A DNA stretch of 64,000 nucleotides from Obelidium mucronatum (taxonomy: Eukaryota; Chytridiomycota; Chytridiomycetes; Chytridiales; Chytriomycetaceae): contig JAIVFH010000007.1 of the NCBI GenBank assembly GCA_025765595.1, forward strand, positions 186,001 through 250,000, in the 5' to 3' direction. Shown piece by piece: positions 57,156 to 64,000 of this stretch. A model generated the notes under the pieces. The model had not been told where the DNA came from. It saw nothing but the letters and a program-made list of their open reading frames with translations, and did not search any database. The position numbers were made by a program, and so were the translations under genes. Numbering within the stretch: the first letter of the stretch is position 1; every line of letters begins with the position of its first letter.

Positions 57156-57960
57156 AGTCACAGGCAATTTAACATTAAATAATTACAAATTATTTTCCTC
57201 TGAAGAGACAACTTTACTTCCAGCATAATTAGCTATAACTGTTGATGTAGTAAGCTTGCCCGAGAATCTGGAGACTGCTGACTATCTGAGTGAAATGCTA
57301 ATGCAGCATATTGGTCAAAGCCATCTCGAGTATACACGCGACAGGAGCACCGTCTATCGAATTCTTGAACTACACGAGCCACTAGAAGCTATGATGTTGA
57401 AGCCATTGTTTAAAGGAAGTGATATCAAGCTGATGGAACAAGTTGGCGAGGAAACTTCCTGACACTTCGTCTGGCATTTTCACTGAGGCACCCTAAATCA
57501 TCTTTTATGGCCGTCTATTTATGTCAAGTTTAGTCCAGTTGCGGTCCACAATATTATTTATAGTTTAAGATTGTTTGCTTTTTTCTTGGCTCTTTTTACC
57601 GGCCGTGAACTTTTCTTTTACCTGAGGGATTTCTGCAGTTGGCCAATTACTATGATACCTCGTACATCGCTCATTGCCTCTCACCAGTTTCGGTTAAATA
57701 TGTGTGAGATAGTTCTGATCGGTCTGTCTCATTGTTTTGCCGCTTACTCAGCAATGAGCATTGGCAGCACTTACTCTAGCCACAGTTACAGTTAGGTCCC
57801 AGACACCAGCAACTGGACATCAGATGATTCTCTCTCGCATTTGAGGAAAAAAAACTCGGCTTCAATTATCATCATCTGGCTTCCTTATACCCGAACCTCT
57901 GTGCTGCCTCAATTAAGCGAATTGAACGAAATCGATGGAGTGAAAGCCATTCTGTGATGT
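57156..57960. other. Intergenic region, nothing recognised
   Basis: About 800 bp downstream of the glycosyltransferase. A + strand open frame at 57256-57462 starts with TTG and has no family resemblance that I can see. I see no RNA gene or repeat. Confidence 0.4.
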
Positions 57961-58224
57961 TCATACAGAATGTGCTCTATTATGCATGCTCTCTCGGATC
58001 GTTAAATTACCGCTGAGGAAGCATGTCAGGCCTTCTTCGTTGGGTTCAACTTCTGACCCCACAAGTGTAAATTTTGAGTCTGACGCGACCAGGAAATGAA
58101 TCCCGCTCTTCACAAATGCGATTCTTTTTGATTCTTTCTGATCGAGAGAACGGCTCACGGATTTTCCATCGCCCAAAATTGTCAGTCTAGCAGCGGTAAA
58201 AACGACACCAGCTTCTCGAAACAT
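57961..58224 (-). CDS. Small hypothetical protein, 87 aa
   Basis: An ATG at 58224 opens 87 codons beginning MFREAGVVFTAARLTILGDG. The sequence has balanced composition and alternating hydrophobic stretches (VKSGIHFLVAS, GLTCFLSGNLTI), so it reads like coding sequence, but I recognise no family. It lies 74 bp from, and divergent to, bZIP-18. It could also be part of a larger spliced gene. Low confidence. Confidence 0.3.
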   Translation of the reverse strand: MFREAGVVFTAARLTILGDGKSVSRSLDQKESKRIAFVKSGIHFLVASDSKFTLVGSEVEPNEEGLTCFLSGNLTIRESMHNRAHSV

Positions 58225-58298
58225 AAGCGACTCTGCCAAATCCCGACACCAAAGCCCAAGGCTATCTAATTTTCTCGCTTCGCAAACACATCAACCAA

Positions 58299-59185
58299 AT
58301 GGAGCAATCTTCAAAGCGCCGCCTGAGTCTCTCGCCGCTTACTGAGGGCTGCCAATCCCGAGCGACCGCAACAACCAAGACCCTGAAGCAGGAACTGGTC
58401 CACGAAACTGATCCGTACATGCGACGCACGATTCAGAACAGGATCGCGCAGAGGTAACAGCTTACATAAGCTGACTGGTGACTCATCGCTCTGGTAAAAC
58501 CCCCCACAGACTGTACCGCCAAAGGAAAGACAACAAAATACGTGAACTCGAAGCTCAGCTGGCAGAGTTGGAGGCTGGCACGCGTTGTGTGAAACAGGAA
58601 GGAACCCATTCGTTACGTTCAGCGGATGCTGACGAAGCAGCCAAGATCAAAGAACTCGAAACACGCGTGACTGAGCTGGAGACTGAGAATTATAATTTAA
58701 AAGCTGGGAGGTATCGAGGAGCAGTTCCACAGCCTGCGATGTACCCCCATCCGTATGTGATTGGTCTGCCGACATCGACACACCCTCCTACACAGAATCC
58801 ATATTACCCACCCCCTCCTCCTTCCTCTTATTATCCGCCTCAAAGTGCTGCGACTCCCTATCCACCGTATGTGTGGACTCCGTATCCACCTGGCGCACCT
58901 GCCGAGATTGTCAGTCATCATACACCATATCTCAATTATTCTTCATCAACGCAGCAGCAAACATACGGAACAAATTATGTCGACGCGATTGCGGATGGAC
59001 TCAATTTCTCTGGTGGAACAGTTCAACTGCCGCGCCCTAGCGATTTGATGAACTCTCAACTCTCGGGATCTGAGCCGCCAAAAACTGACCATATCTCGTC
59101 ATTATCATCTGAAGCAATGAGTATTCCAGCAAAAATGGCTTTCATATCTGGTGTCTCAGTTTCACAATCCAAAGCATCAGAATAA
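58299..59185 (+). CDS. bZIP-18: solitary bZIP factor on the + strand, 276 aa
   Basis: Exons 58299-58453 and 58510-59185 join in phase. The ATG gives MEQSSKRRLSLSPLTEGC, and the basic region is MRRTIQNRIAQR with the Arg codon split by the intron, then LYRQRKDNKIRELEAQLAEL. A second heptad stretch follows (IKELETRVTELETENYNLKA). The rest is Pro/Tyr-rich (repeats like YPPYVWTPYPPG) and Ser-rich. There is no CxxC and no modules A/B. It lies about 27 kb from the array on the opposite strand but keeps the same intron position in the basic region. Confidence 0.88.
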
Positions 59186-59518
59186 TCCGAGTTTTAAATA
59201 AACCTGTTCTTCGAAATCATAGTCTCTTTTAGGAGTGCTATCACCACATTTTACTGGAATTCCACCATCTTTCATGTCTATTTGATTTCGAATTGGAGTG
59301 TTTAACAGCCGCTTGCCTGGAACTCGGCCACAGTGTCAAATGCATTAATCAAATGTGAAGGACGTACGGGGAAAAAAAAAACGAAAACATAGAACAGACC
59401 CAACTCGATTTAATGAGTTTTAAATTTTATCAGATTTAATGATGATTCAACACTCGACGCAAAGAAAAACTACCAAAAAAAAGGGTATCTGGGTGGGTAC
59501 ATAAATACTTCTCAGTTT

Positions 59519-59821
59519 TCATGGCGGAGATACACCACATCCAATGTAAGTTCCAATTTTCACAGTGCAGTAAGTTCCAGGAGCACAAGTGTCCAACAAC
59601 GACCAACCAATCTGCCTATTAGCCTGATAAGTGGATTGGTACAACTTATTCGCGTTGCAGACATATGATCCAGTTGGAACGGCTGCTGCATTTGGCAGAA
59701 TTGGGGCATTGTAAGGAACTGTTATGTCACTTGCTGATTGGGCGCCAGCTTGTCGCGGATGATTCATTGGAATCGCGCATACTGACGCAATAAGGGCGAG
59801 AATTGAGATGATGTTAGTCAT
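59519..59821 (-). CDS. Small secreted Cys-rich protein, copy 1, 100 aa
   Basis: The ATG at 59821 starts a signal peptide (MTNIISILALIASVCA). The mature part has NHPRQAGAQSASDITVPYNA and then a compact domain with four Cys: YVCNANKLYQS, SLLDTCAPGTYCTVKIG and YIGCGVSPP. The C-x-N-K-L-Y-Q...DTC-x-PGTYC spacing recalls chitin-binding CBM19-like modules, but this is only a resemblance. It is a tandem paralogue of the gene at 60168. A dibasic-like PR before Q may be a processing site. No intron. Confidence 0.75.
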   Translation of the reverse strand: MTNIISILALIASVCAIPMNHPRQAGAQSASDITVPYNAPILPNAAAVPTGSYVCNANKLYQSTYQANRQIGWSLLDTCAPGTYCTVKIGTYIGCGVSPP

Positions 59822-60167
59822 TCTTGTTTTTTTTGGAACCCGTTTTTAGGTTTTTTTTTTGGAGGGGTTGAGGGTTTTATTCGATCTAGAACAATGAGGG
59901 AAGATAAACAATGCACACAGTCAAACCTGATTGATACTTCTGAACAATAGAAAAGTAAATTCCCGTATCACGACTTCAAACCGCAGGGTTCATAAATCAA
60001 TTGCAACCAATCAGAATTTGATTCCAAACTCCAAAGTTCCATTGAAGTTAAAAAAACCCCTACATCGGATCGTCTCAACATCCTAGATACGCTCATAATA
60101 CATATCATGCAGAAATAATGTTAAAACAAGAAGAAAGCGGGTATTGCATTTTTTATTGTGGATAACA

Positions 60168-60473
60168 TCACATTGGCGACACGTCACAACCAACGTACTT
60201 GCCGATTCTGACTTTACAATAAGTCCCAGGCTTACAAGTATCCAAAAGATTCCAGGTGGCATTCACAGAGGTCATTGTTGCAGACTGGTACAGCTTATTG
60301 CTGTTGCAAACGTATGAACCAATTGGAACAGCTGCTACGTCTGGGAATACAGGCGCGATAAAAGGAACAGTAATATCGCTGGCAGACTGGGCTGTGGATT
60401 GTCTTGGGTGATTGTTGGGGATCGCGGATGCAGACATTATCATAACCAAGGAGTAAGCAACGGTGAACTTCAT
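60168..60473 (-). CDS. Small secreted Cys-rich protein, copy 2, 101 aa
   Basis: The ATG at 60473 (MKFTVAYSLVMIMSASA) starts the signal peptide; an in-frame upstream extension is ignored. It shares with copy 1 the NHPRQ...AQSASDITVP segment, the YVCNSNKLYQS motif and LLDTCKPGTYCKVRIG with the final Cys in KYVGC. Only the four Cys domain and the preceding segment are well conserved; signal peptides differ. Possibly a wall- or chitin-associated protein, or an effector-like secreted protein. That is inference. No intron. Confidence 0.75.
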   Translation of the reverse strand: MKFTVAYSLVMIMSASAIPNNHPRQSTAQSASDITVPFIAPVFPDVAAVPIGSYVCNSNKLYQSATMTSVNATWNLLDTCKPGTYCKVRIGKYVGCDVSPM

Positions 60474-60699
60474 TTTTTTTCGCGATGCAAGCGAGTTTTG
60501 ATTGTATTTTTTTTCCTTCTTTAAAAATAAGAACATTCTAGCCAAAAAGAGGTTTGCCCAACGATGGTTGGACCTTCGAGAAGAAGTAAAATAACGTTGT
60601 CACCAATCACAGCAAAACATCCAATCAGATTTCAATACTTGTAGACTAATTTCTTTATATATTATAAATAACTTTTTATTAACAAATCATTGTTGTGAT

Positions 60700-62051
60700 T
60701 CTTTTGAGTTCCTTTTCAAGAGCATTGGATATTCTGGACCATAAGTAATGTGTCCTGGTCATATCGGATTCGCTGCATTTCTACCCATTCCTCCTTCGAG
60801 ATTCCAAATCCAAAGACATGACGCGTTCTACAGCCAAGCATATTTTTTCCGATGAAACAGCGGCTTCGGGTGGAAAGTAAGGCGCAATCATTTGATGGTC
60901 AAAAGCACCAGCTCCTTCGGTCCGGAACAAGCACACCCGATTCCCCATCCGTCACAAACTCATTCATGGGAGGATAATCCGTGGTTATCACAAGAGCAGA
61001 GAGCGCGCGCTGCTTCGTTGATGTAATGGCCATAACCTTCAGCTTGGGAAGGACAAATATGGACCCCATGTTCGAATTGGAGTTGCCGATGCCGATCGAT
61101 TGGAAGATTTCTGTATATTCTGAGATTGTTTGGCCGTTTTTTCCCAAATACAGTCTGGTTTGAAAATGCCAACGATAGTCAAGACAGGCCATTCCGGATG
61201 CCGTTTCCAACATTCCACCAATTCTAGGGTATGTTTTCGTTTAGAAGCACCATATGAATGAAAGAACTTGTTGAAATCTTGCTTTGTGCGTTTCTCGAGC
61301 CCCTTGTCAATCACTTCTTGATAAACGTCAACCGAAGAATGAGACATGAATCTCGTAGCAGGTGGATTCGTTATTACCAGATGCAGCAAGATACTTGTCA
61401 ATAGCTGTGCATGTGATACGTGTCTTGCAGAGCACCAGGTCCACTTTTTCAAAGATCCATTGCTGTTTCCAATCAATCTGCTCCAAATTCGGCATCCACG
61501 CCTGCTTCATCATCTGAGATGCCTCTGTTGTTCTGTTGAGGATATGCAAAAGTGGGAATTCGCCATGTACAAACAAGGACTGAGTTTTGCAGGTTTCCAG
61601 TTTTTGAAGCTGGACGCTTTTCTGGGAACTGATCTGTGGTTAATCGGGCTCGTGAATGGACCAAGTAGTTGGTGAAGTCCTGACAGTGACCCATGCTTCT
61701 GCCCCCTTGCGAAGTGGCGAACTCTATTGGGAAGCAGGCGTCAATGTAGTTGGTAGCCATAGTCGTTGAGTGATGCATCCAAGACCCACTTTCGAGTGAT
61801 GGAGAGAGCATGGCCGTGGACAGAGTCAGCGTTGTGACACATGTCGACTAGTTCTGAAGCAGTGAATGATGCATTTGGGTTGTCATCTGAAGTTGGTCGG
61901 TAGAGTGTTGCAGATGAGGATGGGTACGAAAAGTATCGAGTGCCTCTTGGTTCTCCCTTCTTTTCGATCCGTGTAGATTAGAAAGAGAAGGAGTAAAGGC
62001 TATTGTCGGCAGCGATGGCCCCAACTCGCCGGGTGTTCCACAGCAGCCGCA
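60700..62051 (-). pseudogene. Decayed third glycosyltransferase of the GT4-type family
   Basis: Blocks of the two intact relatives are recognisable in order: GGRSMGHCQDFTNYLVHSRA, WMPNLEQIDWKQQ, TCTAIDKYLAA, RFMSHSSVDVYQEV, KQDFNKFFHSYGASKRKHTL, GVHICPSQAEGYGHYINEA and VITTDYPPMNEFVTDG, then a tail with IRYDQDTLLMVQNI. They lie in different frames, with breaks for example after INEA and before the tail. The first exon from an ATG near 62051 meets a stop after about 24 codons, and the anchor is lost. Several independent breaks favour a pseudogene, though local sequence quality may contribute. Confidence 0.6.
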
Positions 62052-62341
62052 TGGTTTTTTTGGTTTTGGGAAAAAAAAAATTTAATCAGATTATTTAGAT
62101 TTGACAGCGATTCTCTTCGACTCTTGTTATCATTTATCGATTCCGGAACGAAACTATGCACAAGTCCAGCTGCGGTTCTATCCTGCCGTTTCTGCTTTGT
62201 ACGTCAGCTCATAATTCATCAACCGAGCATACGTGTAATCTTGTATGGAGTACACTATCCACAAAACATACGGGTCGACCCCGACATGATCAACATACAT
62301 GGATATTGAGTTTACAAACAAAGTGAAAACCGACCGGAATA
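62052..62341. other. Intergenic region, nothing recognised
   Basis: About 290 bp between the glycosyltransferase pseudogene and the membrane-protein pieces. No frame, repeat or RNA signature that I can support. Confidence 0.4.
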
Positions 62342-63132
62342 CTACCAATATATATTAGTAATTGCAAAAAAGGTGTAAAGATCGAAACTGCTCCCCGAAT
62401 TTTTTCTCCCACACTCACCATTTTCCTTGAGCAGCTGGAACCAGAGAGACCCCCAACTCAAGACGCGATTTTCGGGGCGCAAGAATGCAGTGAGAGCACC
62501 TAGCGTTGCGACAGTATCACAGGAAATATCTCCCAGTGTGTATTGGAATGCAGATAACGGATTCTGATGGTATTCGCAAGATAGAGACTCCACATCCCAT
62601 CGCCCGCCTGTCCAAGCCAGATCGATCAACTGTCCATACAGTCCGATAAAGAAGAGCTGCTGCTGCCGAGTAGATGTATAATCGATGGTTATCTGTGACA
62701 ACATGCTGACTTCCATAGAATGTAAACATCTGGTATTCGAATTTTTTTTTTAAAACAGAGAATCGTATATAGAGCTTCATTTCTCACTCACCAAAAGTGA
62801 TATAAAATATATGACAGAACAGGTTGTTTGCGAAATTTAACGGCAAACAAGCAACTTCACTGATGGCAAACCACGCGACGCAGCTCGACGACAAATACAC
62901 GATCCCACTCAAATTAAACACGGTCAATAACTGTAAGCATATAGGCGGGCTCTTTCTTTGCTGCCCAGTACATGCGATACCATCTTGGAATCAAATCAAG
63001 CAATGCCATCAGACAGTTCTCGAAACACAGTCCAATGAGGAAGAAATCGATGGGTAGTCCGACTACTTCAAGCACTGCTGTATTTATATTCGCCGCGGGT
63101 TCATCTGTAAGGGTCGTGTTGTTGGTGGTCAT
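62342..63132 (-). CDS. Unidentified membrane protein, incomplete model
   Basis: The ATG at 63132 starts MTTNNTTLTDEPAANINTAV with a hydrophobic stretch (VGLPIDFFLIGLCFENCLMA). A second exon-like part in another frame is hydrophobic (LSGIVYLSSSCVAWFAISEV and LCHIFYITF-like sequence). A third part at 62342-62716 contains ITIDYTSTRQQQLFFIGLYG, QLIDLAWTGGRWDVESL and a Gly-rich helix. Together they look like a multi-pass membrane protein, but I recognise no family, and the joints near 62925 and 62700-62760 are not resolved. A related fragment lies at 63380-63480. Confidence 0.35.
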
Positions 63133-63379
63133 TGACCTGGATTTGCAGGATGGGAAATCTTTTCTGGATTCATGGGAACATCAAAATATATAAGATTATA
63201 TCAAATCTCTATTAGTTTTTTTATCATTTCTAAAGAGTATTTTTTTTAATCTCGAGGTGTTACCTTGAAACCACCACTATTGAGGTCTGGGAATAAGCCA
63301 CACAATCAATCACCATTATGATCAACAGCCGATAACAGGTCTTGATGATGTTCGCAAATTCCTTAGTCTAGAAGAACCT

Positions 63380-63490
63380 ACACCATCTGTCCAACATAAA
63401 TCAATAATTGTCCAAGCTACTCGATAAAGAAAGTCCATCTGGATGGATGTACGGTCGGTTATCACTTTTATTGCTTGGGGCGTGACAGCG
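63380..63490 (-). pseudogene. Fragment related to the neighbouring membrane protein
   Basis: On the minus strand this stretch reads VITDRTSIQMDFLYRVAWTI then IDLCWTDGVG. It parallels ITIDYTSTRQQQLFFIGLYG and QLIDLAWTGG in the gene beside it: spacing, the D-x-T-S and the ID-L-x-W-T motif agree. It is either one exon of a second copy, mostly unresolved, or a relic of a tandem duplication. Confidence 0.3.
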
Positions 63491-64000
63491 TTAGTAATCA
63501 AAGAAAACGAAAAACAAACAATAGATTGCGAAACATCCAGAGGACCCGAGATTTAGAAAAAAAGAAAGCAAGGAGGAAAAAACTGTCCATCAAAAAAAAA
63601 ACCCACAACTTAATAAATATAGATTTCAGATACCGCGTTGAGAATATCTGTTTCGCGTGAGGGTGGGGTAAACCTGGGAGGAAACAACTTGTTTGCAATC
63701 AAAAATTATAGCAAATAGTAATCTGCATCAAATCATGTGGCTTACTTCCATTCCACCTATAATACCAATGTACAAATCCCTATTATCACTCATACAAAAA
63801 AAAAGGCTGGACTTAATTGTTTACTTTTTTTTCTTTTCTTTTTTTGCTTCAATCTACGAATTGTCAGATTCACTTGAAACGGGAACCACGAAACGATCAC
63901 ACAAACTGCCCAGCATCAAGAGTTTCCATTCCAACGATATTTCTTCCAAAAAAAAAAAAAATGAAAGCTTCCAAGTGATCCAACGGATGGAGACGGAACC
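63491..64000. other. Right-hand edge, nothing recognised
   Basis: About 500 bp, AT-rich with several A/T runs (63588-63600, 63826-63846, 63948-63960). No supported gene; a gene beginning outside the window cannot be excluded. Confidence 0.4.

Noticed and set aside
57256..57462. A 68-codon + strand frame as a small gene
   Set aside because: It begins with TTG, has no ATG near the start, no recognisable motif and no supporting splice context.

Overview
ORGANISM. The window looks like nuclear DNA of a zoosporic (flagellated) fungus, most likely a chytrid. Nearly every gene is cut by short GT-AG introns (about 50-90 nt) and intergenic gaps are often under 200 bp. Two flagellum/cilium genes (an EFHC/Rib72-like DM10 protein and the dynein assembly factor DNAAF3) sit beside fungal wall genes (GH16 Crh-type enzymes with WSC domains). 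The chytrid assignment is inference; no rRNA or tRNA gene was seen. Exon structures were worked out by hand from reading frame, GT-AG borders and similarity between paralogues, so splice sites are proposals.

LAYOUT. 1-5.7 kb: 3' part of a C2H2 zinc-finger gene, a KMO-like FAD monooxygenase with a 1-nt frame break, an FCP1-like HAD phosphatase, and an F-box/ankyrin protein. 5.8-31.4 kb: seventeen bZIP transcription-factor genes, all on the minus strand, interrupted only by a HutD/Ves-like gene. 31.9-46.1 kb: ordinary housekeeping and flagellar genes (EFHC-like, SLC25 carrier, ALG11, DNAAF3, TRM1, VTA1, mitochondrial uL24, ALG14, nitronate monooxygenase). 46.2-53.7 kb: four secreted wall proteins with WSC domains, two GH16 (4 WSC each) and two double-psi-barrel proteins (2 WSC each). 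53.8-62.1 kb: two divergently transcribed membrane-anchored GT4-type glycosyltransferases, one further bZIP, two small secreted Cys-rich proteins, and a decayed third glycosyltransferase. 62.3-64 kb: pieces of a membrane protein and sequence I cannot assign.

THE bZIP ARRAY. Most members share more than the bZIP. After the zipper come (i) in about half, a CxxC pair; (ii) 'module A', starting near [D]L[FY]GP and running through a helical stretch such as LKHKLLDSC....ER..VIE; and (iii) 'module B', an exon usually starting N-x-x-Y, with an I-P-S-L motif, an EEDR-like motif and an ending like LAxExxRxxN. I know of no named domain for A or B. Members differ in dosage: full A+B, B only, one gene with two complete A+B sets behind one bZIP, and bare bZIPs. 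Three neighbours at the distal end share a C-terminal [FY]W[NS]T tail. This lineage-expanded regulator array is the best candidate here for an undescribed system.

QUALITY WARNING. Several unrelated genes contain single-base frame breaks (FAD monooxygenase, bZIP-5, HutD, EFHC-like, VTA1, perhaps TRM1). Consensus errors are the simplest explanation; see findings.
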